Assembly (NCBI GenBank): GCA_017465905.1
Contig: JAFTVE010000027.1
Location: 124,001-188,000 of the forward strand
Direction of reading: 5' to 3'
Length of the DNA stretch: 64,000 nt
Source: Bacteroidaceae bacterium
GTDB taxonomy: Bacteria; Bacteroidota; Bacteroidia; Bacteroidales; Bacteroidaceae
How positions within the stretch are numbered: position 1 is the stretch's first letter; every line of letters starts with the position of its first letter. Positions 39,034 through 47,904 of the stretch are shown in pieces. A program made the position numbers and the translations under genes. Below the pieces are notes generated by a model. That model had not been told where the DNA came from and did no database searches. It worked only from the letters and a program-made list of their open reading frames with translations.

Positions 39034-39974
39034 GACTTTGCAAAATATGTTTTGTCAATAACCAATGCCTCAAAGTCCTCCTTAGTCACTTCATCTTTTC
39101 TCTTGGCATCACGCCACAGGTGCTTCATCAAGCCAAGGGTGCCCTCCACCGAATGTGAGCACTTATAAAAATGTCGCAAGCAAAAGGGGATATTGACCAA
39201 TACCCATAGATTGTAGAAGATAGCCGACTTATGGATACGTACATCTATAAAGCGGTTCAAATAATGCAGATATACTTTTCCTGCTCCATCCATCTTATCA
39301 CCCGATGCTCCCACCTTATGATATATCAGCGAGTCGAGCACGCAGGCCATAGGCACCCCCTGCTCCTTCATGCGAAGCGACAACTCGAAATCCTCTTCCC
39401 CGAAGAAGAAACGTTCGGTAAGCAGGTGTCCCTCTTCATCCAACAGCTCCGGATAGAAAAACAACGCACAGCCCGTAACGAAGGAGATGGGGATATAGTC
39501 AGCTTCCTTCACCGCGGAGTTGGGCTGACCAGCATAATAATACTTACGGAATCCGAACGAGAGTTTACCCCCACAGTTCCATATCTTCTGTTTGTCGTAA
39601 TAGAGGTTTATTTTAGGAGTCAGCACCCGATATTCAGGATGTTTTGTCGAGAACGCATTGAGCCGAGTGAGAAAATCCGGTCTCACCTCCGTATCATTGT
39701 TGAGCAACAGATAGCTGTCCGGGGCATTCTCTCGGGCAACCTCCAATCCCATGTTGTTTCCACGGGCAAAGCCATAGTTCTTGTCCAAAGGCACCAATTG
39801 CGCATCAAAGCCGTCGTGAGCGTCAAGCCATGCCCTGATACGCTGCAACGAGTCGTCGGTGGAGCCATTGTCAACGACATAAACACGAAAGTCGCCTTCG
39901 GCCTTCAGTAATGAATCCAGGCAGGCCAGCGTATCGTCAGCACCATTCCAATTGAGTATTATTATAGCAGTCAT
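39030..39974 (-). CDS. Glycosyltransferase family 2 (rhamnosyltransferase-like)
   Basis: A 314-residue inverting GT-A enzyme: AIIILNWNGADDTLACLDSL at the start, VYVVDNGSTDDS, NYGFARGNNMGLEVA, and the DXD-like LLLNNDTEVRPDFLTRL. FFFGEEDFELSLRMKEQGVP supplies the ED catalytic-base motif. The layout fits the WcaA/RfbF rhamnosyltransferase-like group. It has no membrane segment except a weak one near 255-270. It lies four bases before the flippase stop (ATGA overlap). Confidence 0.8.
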   Translation of the reverse strand: MTAIIILNWNGADDTLACLDSLLKAEGDFRVYVVDNGSTDDSLQRIRAWLDAHDGFDAQLVPLDKNYGFARGNNMGLEVARENAPDSYLLLNNDTEVRPDFLTRLNAFSTKHPEYRVLTPKINLYYDKQKIWNCGGKLSFGFRKYYYAGQPNSAVKEADYIPISFVTGCALFFYPELLDEEGHLLTERFFFGEEDFELSLRMKEQGVPMACVLDSLIYHKVGASGDKMDGAGKVYLHYLNRFIDVRIHKSAIFYNLWVLVNIPFCLRHFYKCSHSVEGTLGLMKHLWRDAKRKDEVTKEDFEALVIDKTYFAKS

Positions 39975-41215
39975 GAATGTTTACTTATACGATAAAGGCT
40001 ATATACACATAAGAAGAACAGCAGTACCTCAGACAGCGACATGGCCCAAGCAGCAGCAGCCGCGCCATGCAGCGGAGTCATCAGCAGCATGAACACCACA
40101 CTGAACATGCCAGTCACCATCACCGAACGGAAGAAGTAGCGCTGTCCGTCCATATTTATCAGTCCCACGATACCCACCAGGTAGTTGATCTCGCCAAACA
40201 GAATCACCAGCGTCATGATACGGATAAGGGGGACGCATGCTGCAAACTCCCGTCCACAAAGGATATCCGAAATAAGAGGCGCGAAGATATACACGCCCAG
40301 CGTTACCACCAGCACGACTGAAGTGAAAGGGATAGACACCTTACGCAACATTCTCATCTGCTCATTCACCGGCTGTCCCTTGAACCGTAAGCTCAGATGC
40401 GGGAACAACGCCTGCGCGGCAGGAGAGATGATTGACTGAAAACCTTTGACCACCTTCTCAGCCGCTGAGTACAGCCCTACGATATCATCAGTCACAAACT
40501 GCTTGAGGATAATCACATTGGCATTGCGATACAGATTCATGCCAAACGTAGAACCAAACACTGCACTACCCTCCTTCAACTGCATGCGAATATCACTCCA
40601 CGTAGCCCAATGCAAGCGCAGGTGAAACTGCCGGTACACAAGTATTACACTGAGTAATCCTGCTAGCAAGTACCCACAAGAATTAAGCAAAATAAGTAAC
40701 TGATAATCATTATCTTCTCGCACTACAATAAAAATCAGTATTGTAAACAGGACTTTCGACGAAGCATTTACGATGGTCATATACTTCATCCTTTCCATTC
40801 CTTGGAAAAGCCAAATGGGAGTAAGCACATCACCAATTATCATTCCCAGCCCATATATAAACATCAAGATTCCCTCCTCGCTCTTAAACACATACTTACC
40901 ACACAGCAATAACACGACAGAGAGGGATGCCGCAATCAAAACCTTACTTGCTGTTACCGCATTATATATGCGTAACACCGACTCATCATCATCTCTACAC
41001 TGCGAAATCTGTTTCGTTGCTGAAAAATTAAAGCCATATGTACTGAATAGAATTACGTACTGCACGATAACGTAGACATACGAGTAGGCACCGTAATTGG
41101 CTTTCCCCACCACACTCAGTATATAAGGCAATGTCACTAACGGCAACAGGACATTTAATCCATTCAAAATGGATAACGAGAAGAAGTTTGTGATTAACTG
41201 TTTATATTTCGTCAT
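39971..41215 (-). CDS. wzx: Wzx-type oligosaccharide flippase
   Basis: A 414-residue polytopic membrane protein with about 12 predicted helices. The start (ATG at 41215, MTKYKQLITNFFSLSILNGL) and segment PLVTLPYILSVVGKANYGAY match the polysaccharide-export MATE-like (Wzx) family; FQGMERMKYMTIVNASSKVL in the middle is also typical. It flips undecaprenyl-PP-linked repeat units across the inner membrane. An in-frame GTG five codons upstream would overlap the wzy stop; the ATG two bases after it is preferred. Confidence 0.85.
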   Translation of the reverse strand: MTKYKQLITNFFSLSILNGLNVLLPLVTLPYILSVVGKANYGAYSYVYVIVQYVILFSTYGFNFSATKQISQCRDDDESVLRIYNAVTASKVLIAASLSVVLLLCGKYVFKSEEGILMFIYGLGMIIGDVLTPIWLFQGMERMKYMTIVNASSKVLFTILIFIVVREDNDYQLLILLNSCGYLLAGLLSVILVYRQFHLRLHWATWSDIRMQLKEGSAVFGSTFGMNLYRNANVIILKQFVTDDIVGLYSAAEKVVKGFQSIISPAAQALFPHLSLRFKGQPVNEQMRMLRKVSIPFTSVVLVVTLGVYIFAPLISDILCGREFAACVPLIRIMTLVILFGEINYLVGIVGLINMDGQRYFFRSVMVTGMFSVVFMLLMTPLHGAAAAAWAMSLSEVLLFFLCVYSLYRISKHS

Positions 41216-41217
41216 AG

Positions 41218-42459
41218 CTATCCGAGACACACAGCCTCCTCCTGTTTCTTTTCACACGCCTTATCTATTACCAATAGCAACAATGCTAATACTGGAATCT
41301 CTAATGCTGAGAGGTTTGCAAAATAGGAATCGAACCAACCCATAAAAAGCAATCCACACTCAAAGAAATATGCCACGTACATATATATATTATTAAAACG
41401 TATGGTGGCTAACTTCATTAAATACATCATGCAGCTCAGAAACAGCACAAAAACTCCAAACGTCACATAACCTGAATTTATGAATATTGTACCAAACAAT
41501 GTGCGAACATTAGTATAGTTAACTCCTGTATTATAGTACAACTGGTTCAGAGGTATAATAAGTTCGTCATTTCCCACCAGCACATTACCAAGATTCACAA
41601 CCTGTGCTATAACCATCTCAAAATCGCCTTTATCAGGGAACCCCATTTGCATATCAACACTAAGTCCCAAGGTGCCACTAGTCAAATAATGAACAAAATT
41701 TCTAAAAATAAAAGAAAGCACCTCACTACCTAGTTCATTTCCATCAGCAACAACCAATCCTAAGATATATGAAGCAAGAAAAACCATCATAGCGCCTAGA
41801 ACTACATATATCAATAACGACAATCTAAGTTTCGTCTTCCCCGCACACAATCTAAGCACCATACCTGTGAGGCAAGGGATAATCACCCATCCCTTCACTT
41901 GATAGAGAATAGTCACCGCCAATATCGGTATTATAATCAGCCAAAGCCATTTATTTTTCTTATCAACAAAAAATATAGCCATCATCAATATCGGTAACGA
42001 CAATTGGCGAAGATGCCCCCAAAAACCACGTCCACAAAACTCCTCCCCGAACTCATCAGACCCTATCATACTAATTCCACCTGATATAGTCTTGAATCGT
42101 AGAGCAAACAAGGCAATGATTACAATAGCAAAAAGCACTAGTATTTTAGGCATTTGTTCCTCTTTGATATGGCTATTTATTGGGATGTTATGCTTTTGCA
42201 CGATATAGGCCAAAGCATAACTAGGAATTGCAAAGATGACTAAACCAACACTCCAAAGTAAAATGCTAGGATAATAGAACACCACGAAACCATAATTCCC
42301 CGAGATTGCGATAGATAATATTAAAATTATCACATAGGGCCACATCAAGAAGTTCAAAGGTGTATAAAGAGTTCTCCATGCTTTCAGTTCCAAATAGGAC
42401 AGCACAAATACCTCCAAAAAGAAAGACAACAATATCAGTATCTCTTGAAAACCACCCAT
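41218..42459 (-). CDS. wzy: Wzy-type repeat-unit polymerase
   Basis: A 413-residue membrane protein with about 11-12 helices and a large loop around residues 255-330 (NFVHYLTSGTLGLSVDMQMG, YYNTGVNYTNVRTLFGTIFI), as in oligosaccharide repeat-unit polymerases. Sequence is poorly conserved in this family; the assignment rests on topology and position between wzx and wzz. It links flipped repeat units into the full polymer at the periplasmic face. Confidence 0.7.
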   Translation of the reverse strand: MGGFQEILILLSFFLEVFVLSYLELKAWRTLYTPLNFLMWPYVIILILSIAISGNYGFVVFYYPSILLWSVGLVIFAIPSYALAYIVQKHNIPINSHIKEEQMPKILVLFAIVIIALFALRFKTISGGISMIGSDEFGEEFCGRGFWGHLRQLSLPILMMAIFFVDKKNKWLWLIIIPILAVTILYQVKGWVIIPCLTGMVLRLCAGKTKLRLSLLIYVVLGAMMVFLASYILGLVVADGNELGSEVLSFIFRNFVHYLTSGTLGLSVDMQMGFPDKGDFEMVIAQVVNLGNVLVGNDELIIPLNQLYYNTGVNYTNVRTLFGTIFINSGYVTFGVFVLFLSCMMYLMKLATIRFNNIYMYVAYFFECGLLFMGWFDSYFANLSALEIPVLALLLLVIDKACEKKQEEAVCLG

Positions 42460-42495
42460 AATGTTCTTCCCTAAGCACCTATAGAAATAGAGCCA

Positions 42496-43572
42496 TCACT
42501 TGTTGCGATCTATCATCCGATCCTTCACGATATACCACGCTGCTGTACCGAAGAAAGCCAAGAACACATACAATAGTCCCATCATCATCTTTTTAGGTGA
42601 CGATGCCTTAACGGGTACAACTGCAGGCTGCATAACCACACATACGGGAGTACTCTCTGCGACCTTGGCTCGTGCCATCTCCAGCTGTTGGGCTATCTGA
42701 TTATAGACATTGAAAGCCAAATCCTGCTCGTTAGATAGGCGGTCCTGCTCGATTTGATACTGCATTTTCACCACACCTTGATGTTGGTCTGCATAGGTCG
42801 CATAGGCCTGCTGAGCCTTGTAATACTTTTCTTGTGCTTCTGTGTACAGTTTCTCCGTATAGGCCAAGTCCTTGCGAGCCTTTGCCGAACGGTATTTGCC
42901 GATATACTCCTGCAGATTCTCCGACACTACCGTTGCCACATACGAGGCTATCTTCGGATCCTGCATTGTCACATCCAACGTAATCACAAAGTTTCCCTTA
43001 TCCACGTTCACTGAAATCAGCTCGTCCAACGATTTGAGCGTCAGGAACTGTCGGCGTGTAAGGGACATCTCTGTCGCATCGAGTGGCACGATGTCTTCCT
43101 TCTTCTCGCTCCCCACAAGCCTTTTTATCCACTTGATTGGAGCAACTATCATCTTTATCCACCAGGGATCTCGCTGATGGTTCACTAAATAATCATACAT
43201 CGATGTCTTCAAGCTGCCATCTTTTGTTTCCACTTGCATATTCATTATATCACAAAGGAATGGAGTTGAAGACACAATTTGTGGATACAACTCTGGATAC
43301 AACGCGTCCTCACCACCAGACAAACTTCCCAGGTCAAAGCCAGCCATTGAAGCCAAAGCCCCTAATCCGCCGGACATACTCGAACCAGTAGAGAACTCTG
43401 GTGCCATGACAACTGTTGAGGTATACTGCTTAGGGATACTGAACGCCACGATTATCGCCAGCACTCCACCAATGAAACAGTTGATAATGATACGCTTGCG
43501 CTTTCCCCAAAGCAAGAGCAGCAGGCCAACTATATCTATTTCTCTATGATTCTTAGTATTCTGTTCTTCCAT
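42496..43572 (-). CDS. wzz: Wzz-family chain-length determinant
   Basis: A 358-residue inner-membrane co-polymerase. It has two membrane helices (about 27-47 and 331-350) around a periplasmic coiled-coil-rich domain (AYTEKLYTEAQEKYYKAQQA). The N-terminal EIDIVGLLLLLWGKRKRIII and the proline-rich end AVVPVKASSPKKMMMGLLYV are family hallmarks. It lacks a C-terminal tyrosine-kinase domain, and no separate Wzc kinase gene lies in the window. It sets polymer length with Wzy. Confidence 0.85.
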   Translation of the reverse strand: MEEQNTKNHREIDIVGLLLLLWGKRKRIIINCFIGGVLAIIVAFSIPKQYTSTVVMAPEFSTGSSMSGGLGALASMAGFDLGSLSGGEDALYPELYPQIVSSTPFLCDIMNMQVETKDGSLKTSMYDYLVNHQRDPWWIKMIVAPIKWIKRLVGSEKKEDIVPLDATEMSLTRRQFLTLKSLDELISVNVDKGNFVITLDVTMQDPKIASYVATVVSENLQEYIGKYRSAKARKDLAYTEKLYTEAQEKYYKAQQAYATYADQHQGVVKMQYQIEQDRLSNEQDLAFNVYNQIAQQLEMARAKVAESTPVCVVMQPAVVPVKASSPKKMMMGLLYVFLAFFGTAAWYIVKDRMIDRNK

Positions 43573-43584
43573 TCCCTCTAAGAT

Positions 43585-46068
43585 TTATCTGAAGACATTT
43601 ATCAAAGCAAGTACCACGGTTGCTAATGAGGCAGCTGTCGAACTCAGGCTAAGAATCTCACTGGCTGACATGCCTTCCCGCTCATTCTTTATAGGCACTA
43701 CAATTTCACAACCAGGCTCCACAATAGTTCTACTCCAGCGGTTGGCCTTCGACACCGTACCATTCATATATACGATATACACGTTCGACTTGCTTGCATT
43801 CTCATTGTATCCACCCGCCTGATTCACATAGTGGTTCAGTCTTTTTCTCTTGTCATAGGCCACCGTATTGGCATACATTACTTCTCCACTAATCTTTACC
43901 GTATTTGAGAATTGCGGGATAATCAGTCGATCACCATCGCGTAGTGTAATATCGGCATCCGACCCAGGATGTTCCAACGCCTTATCCAGTTCTATACCCA
44001 CTGGATAGGTTGTTTGGTTTGTCATACTACGGCGAATAGCCACAGAGTCCTTCTTATTCTCTGCCATCTGTATAGCAGCCTCAATAGTCGACTCCAAGCG
44101 CATTTTCTCCTCCTCTGTCATCATGCGTTCCAGTCGCGCTCCCTTGACATTGGCCTGTGGTGTCAGTCCACCGGCATTAGCCACCAATTCGCTCAAGCGC
44201 TGATTCTTCTTCTCCAACGCATAGGTACCTCCGAAGAGCACCTCTCCTTCCACCGTGACATTCTCTTGCTTGTGGTAGCCAGGGCTCTTGCGCACATACA
44301 CCTCGTCGAAGGGCATCAGGGTGAAGTTGGGATTACCTTCTACGACGAGACCATCGCTGATGGAGAACGAATAGGTGTATGATATGGTGTCGCTTGCTGA
44401 GGTTGCTCTTGAGTCTTTCACTCGGCGGGCCACATCGACCTTGGCCGTTGATGCAGCCTCATTGAGTCCACCTGCATTTACGATAAAATCCTCTACGGAC
44501 ATGTTGTCGACATACTGATAGGTTCCTGGGAAGGCTACTTCACCGAAGATGGTTACTGTCTGTACTTCCTGCATATCGAATAGGCTGGGAACAAGCAGCA
44601 CATCGTTTTTGCGCAGGGGCACATCGGGGATGGTACCGTTCATCAGCTGCTCGAGGTTAATGGCCAGGTTCTCCATCGTATTGTTGGGATTCCGGCGATT
44701 TAGGATAGCACGATTGAGGAAAGCTTCATCCTTCAATCCGCCTGCACTCTCTATGAGCTGCTTCACGGTATTGATGCGTCCATTCATCTGGAACATTCCG
44801 GGACGATATACCGCTCCCTTCACCTCGACCATATTAGCAAAGGTCGGCATGATGGAGTCAACGGACACCGAGTCGCCATCGGCCAAAATAAAGTTTTGCT
44901 GCTCGGCTGCATCAAGCGTATAGATCTCACGTTCGCGCTTTCCGTTGCGGATCAAGCGTACATCTTCTTTATAGGCGTTGCCCGAGAGACCACCCGCATA
45001 TTTCAGCAGTTGTGCCACAGACTCGTCATCTAGCATTTCATAATACATGGGACGCTTCACATTGCCTGTCACGCTCACCAGATTCTTGTAGGCGTCTACC
45101 GTGACCACATCATTATCCTCGAGACGTATGCCCTTGTCGGAATTACCGTTGAGGATGAAGTCATACACGTCATACGTAGCCACGAGCTTGTCGTTGCGAT
45201 ACACTTTGACTTCACGCAGAGTTCCCACTTCGTTGACGCCTCCGGCCTGGTACAATGCGTTGAAGATGGTGGCAAACGATGACATCGTGTAGGTGCCGGG
45301 GTTCTCTACCTCGCCCATCACATGCACCTGTATGGTGCGGTTCTGTGCCAACGAGAGGCGTATGTTTGAGTTGGGCTCCTCGCTGTTGATACCCGAGTAG
45401 ATTTGTCCGAACTGCTCCTTGAGGTATTTATTGGCCTGCGTCACGGTGAGTCCACTGAGGTGTACGGGTCCGAGGTTCTCCACATAGATATTGCCGTCGG
45501 GCGAGATGGTCTCCTGTATGTTTGACTGCGAGGCCCCCCATATATCAATAGCCACTTCATCGCCCGGACCAAGTCGATAGTTGGCCGGTGTGGGTAGGTT
45601 ATAGCTGGCTTCAAAAGCGACATTTTTGTTTTGGAATAGGCGGTGTCCGAAGATTTCCTTCTTGGCCTGCTCCTCCATCATGTACATCATGGTTGAGTCC
45701 GGGAAGAGGAATCCCATCTCCCCCATCATCATCTCCTCGCGTTCCGTAGCATTGAACTTGCTCCGTTCCTCCTTGTCACTCTGCAGCTCGATGGCACCAT
45801 TCTTCTTGGGTGCGGTGCGGGTGCGCTTCTTCTCGGTCATCGAGGCGCCTATACCGGAGGTCTTCTGGTTTTCCATCTTACGCTTGATGCGATTGACCTG
45901 ATCCATGGTAACACCTCTGCGCAAAAGATCCTTGGCTATCTGTTGCTGACTATCGCCCTTTTCCTGGGCCTCCATCACGTATTCTATCACTTGGTCATCG
46001 CTCATCTTCTGTGCCGATGCTATCTGTACACAGAAAAGAAGCAAAACGAGTATCGGGAGTTTTCGCAT
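43585..46068 (-). CDS. Wza-like polysaccharide export protein with multiple SLBB domains
   Basis: An 827-residue outer-membrane-associated exporter. After a signal peptide (PILVLLLFCVQIASAQ) comes a low-complexity charged region to about 130. Then the Poly_export domain (NYRLGPGDEVAIDIWGASQS) is followed by about five or six SLBB-type beta-grasp repeats, each with a VEVKG-, VTIFGEV- or VTVEGEV-like strand and an AGGLNE- or AGGLTP-like turn. It ends in a hydrophobic segment (SLSSTAASLATVVLALINVF). No lipobox Cys is seen, unlike E. coli Wza. It forms the export channel for the polymer made by the downstream genes. Confidence 0.85.
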   Translation of the reverse strand: MRKLPILVLLLFCVQIASAQKMSDDQVIEYVMEAQEKGDSQQQIAKDLLRRGVTMDQVNRIKRKMENQKTSGIGASMTEKKRTRTAPKKNGAIELQSDKEERSKFNATEREEMMMGEMGFLFPDSTMMYMMEEQAKKEIFGHRLFQNKNVAFEASYNLPTPANYRLGPGDEVAIDIWGASQSNIQETISPDGNIYVENLGPVHLSGLTVTQANKYLKEQFGQIYSGINSEEPNSNIRLSLAQNRTIQVHVMGEVENPGTYTMSSFATIFNALYQAGGVNEVGTLREVKVYRNDKLVATYDVYDFILNGNSDKGIRLEDNDVVTVDAYKNLVSVTGNVKRPMYYEMLDDESVAQLLKYAGGLSGNAYKEDVRLIRNGKREREIYTLDAAEQQNFILADGDSVSVDSIMPTFANMVEVKGAVYRPGMFQMNGRINTVKQLIESAGGLKDEAFLNRAILNRRNPNNTMENLAINLEQLMNGTIPDVPLRKNDVLLVPSLFDMQEVQTVTIFGEVAFPGTYQYVDNMSVEDFIVNAGGLNEAASTAKVDVARRVKDSRATSASDTISYTYSFSISDGLVVEGNPNFTLMPFDEVYVRKSPGYHKQENVTVEGEVLFGGTYALEKKNQRLSELVANAGGLTPQANVKGARLERMMTEEEKMRLESTIEAAIQMAENKKDSVAIRRSMTNQTTYPVGIELDKALEHPGSDADITLRDGDRLIIPQFSNTVKISGEVMYANTVAYDKRKRLNHYVNQAGGYNENASKSNVYIVYMNGTVSKANRWSRTIVEPGCEIVVPIKNEREGMSASEILSLSSTAASLATVVLALINVFR

Positions 46069-46085
46069 ATCGTATATTTTCGTCG

Positions 46086-46730
46086 TTAGAATTTCTTACC
46101 GCTGATTATCGAGAATGCAGTCTTGCATATTATTACCAGATCGCCCCACAACGAGCGTGTTGTCAGATACTCCAAGTCCATATCCAGTCGAATGAGCATC
46201 TTCTCCATCGTGTCGGTATATCCGTTGTAGAGGGTTGCCTGTGAGGTCAGTCCCGGACGCATCTTGTAGATGTGTATGTAGTTAGGGTTTACTGCCATAA
46301 TCTTGTCAATGAACACTTGACGCTCGGGACGGGGTCCGACGAGCGACATATCGCCATTCAGCACATTGAACAGTTGGGGAAGCTCGTCGAGGTGATGGTC
46401 GCGCAGGAAGCGGCCTACTCTCGTCATCTGTTCCTTGCGTTCCTCTTCCGTGCGGGGTATGCCGTTCTTCTCTGCATCCTTCTTCATGGTACGGAACTTA
46501 TAGATGGTAAAGGTCTTTCCTTTGTAGCCTACTCTCTCCTGCTTGTAGATAACACTTCCGCCTGCTATCCATATCACCAGAAACACGAGCAGGAACACGG
46601 GCGAAAGTATCACGATTCCGCAGAGTGCTGCGCCAAAGTCGACCAATCGCTTCAGGAAGCGCTCAAAACCGGACATAGCATCCTTGTATTCGGACACTGC
46701 CATGCTTGCCTGAGTATGAAAATTTCTCAT
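46086..46730 (-). CDS. Undecaprenyl-phosphate sugar-1-P transferase (initiating enzyme)
   Basis: A 214-residue bacterial sugar transferase (PF02397, WcaJ/WbaP catalytic-domain type). It has one reentrant hydrophobic segment (GAALCGIVILSPVFLLVFLV), then the catalytic core YKQERVGYKGKTFTIYKFRT, DELPQLFNVLNGDMSLVGPR with the conserved Asp-Glu, and MRPGLTSQATLYNG. It starts each repeat unit by moving a hexose-1-phosphate to the lipid carrier. It is the first gene of the capsule operon. The ATG at 46730 is preferred; an in-frame ATG at 46742 adds four residues. Confidence 0.85.
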   Translation of the reverse strand: MRNFHTQASMAVSEYKDAMSGFERFLKRLVDFGAALCGIVILSPVFLLVFLVIWIAGGSVIYKQERVGYKGKTFTIYKFRTMKKDAEKNGIPRTEEERKEQMTRVGRFLRDHHLDELPQLFNVLNGDMSLVGPRPERQVFIDKIMAVNPNYIHIYKMRPGLTSQATLYNGYTDTMEKMLIRLDMDLEYLTTRSLWGDLVIICKTAFSIISGKKF

Positions 46731-46821
46731 ATAAATGTGCAATCAGATAGATATAATATATTATAGGAACGCAACACCTACAGGTTTATTGTTCCTAAGT
46801 CGCTATTTTTTAATTTAGCGC

Positions 46822-46871
46822 ACAAAGGTATGACATTTTCTGCTCATAACAATAAAAAAGTGTTATCTTTG
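46822..46871. promoter_or_regulatory. Divergent promoters of the capsule operon and fabD
   Basis: Leftward: TTG (46852-46850), 20 bases, TACCTTTG (46829-46822), a full match driving the sugar transferase operon. Rightward: -7 box TATCTTTG at 46864-46871 for fabD, with a weak -33. The two overlap, so initiation events may interfere. Confidence 0.65.
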
Positions 46872-46931
46872 CGCCTTGATTTTGGAATTTAATCAATAAC
46901 CTTAACGTAAAAGACTAAACAAGACTGAATT

Positions 46932-47798
46932 ATGAAAGCATTTGTTTTTCCCGGTCAGGGAGCCCAATTTTCAGGAATGGGCAAAGACCTGTATGAAAGC
47001 TCACCGTTAGCTAAGGAGTTGTTCGAAAAAGCCAACGACATCCTTGGCTATCGCATCACGGATATCATGTTTGAGGGTACCGACGAAGAACTTCGTCAGA
47101 CCAAAGTGACTCAGCCCGCCGTATTTCTCCACTCTGTCATCAGCGCCCTCTGCCTGGGCGACGACTTCTGCCCCGATATGGTTGCCGGCCATTCACTGGG
47201 CGAGTTCTCTGCGATGGTAGCCTGTGGTGCCCTCTCGTTTGAGGACGGCCTGAAGCTGGTGTATGCCCGTGCCCTGGCTATGCAGAAGGCTTGCGAGTTG
47301 CAGCCCTCCACGATGGCAGCTATCATAGCCCTGCCCGACGAGACCATCGAGGCCGTATGCCGGGAGGTTACCGAAGGCGGCCACACGGTGGTAGCAGCCA
47401 ACTACAACTGCCCAGGCCAGGTAGTCATCTCAGGAAGCATGGAGGGTATACGCCTTGCTTGCGAGAAGCTCACCGAAGCGGGTGCCAAGCGTGCACTTCC
47501 GCTGAGCGTGGGTGGTGCTTTCCATTCACCGTTGATGGATCCGGCCAAGGTAGAGCTCGAGGCAGCCATCCGGGCTACCGAGTTCCACACGCCCAAGTGT
47601 CCTGTATACCAGAATGTAGATGCCCTACCGCATACCGACCCCGAAGAGATCAAAGCCAACCTCATCGCCCAGCTCACCTCTCCCGTACGCTGGACACAGA
47701 GCGTGCTCAACATGCGTGCCGACGGTGCAGAGACCTTCACCGAATGCGGGCCAGGCAATGTACTTACGGGACTTATCCGAAAAATCAAAAAAGCATAA
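46932..47798 (+). CDS. fabD: Malonyl-CoA:ACP transacylase
   Basis: A 288-residue enzyme of fatty-acid synthesis that moves malonyl from CoA to acyl carrier protein. FVFPGQGAQFSGMGKDLYE is the oxyanion-side start; the nucleophile elbow is AGHSLGEFSAM with Ser88, and GGAFHSPLMDPA gives the catalytic His. Length is normal. It stands alone rather than in a fab cluster, and precedes the GH13 gene by 106 bases on the same strand. Confidence 0.93.
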   Translation: MKAFVFPGQGAQFSGMGKDLYESSPLAKELFEKANDILGYRITDIMFEGTDEELRQTKVTQPAVFLHSVISALCLGDDFCPDMVAGHSLGEFSAMVACGALSFEDGLKLVYARALAMQKACELQPSTMAAIIALPDETIEAVCREVTEGGHTVVAANYNCPGQVVISGSMEGIRLACEKLTEAGAKRALPLSVGGAFHSPLMDPAKVELEAAIRATEFHTPKCPVYQNVDALPHTDPEEIKANLIAQLTSPVRWTQSVLNMRADGAETFTECGPGNVLTGLIRKIKKA

Positions 47799-47904
47799 CA
47801 TTTTCAATTATGAAATAGGAATTATGAGGTAACCCACATTGCACACAATAGTAATGGGGACTTGTTTCCCATAATTCAGGATTCAAAAATCAGAAGCACA
47901 TAAC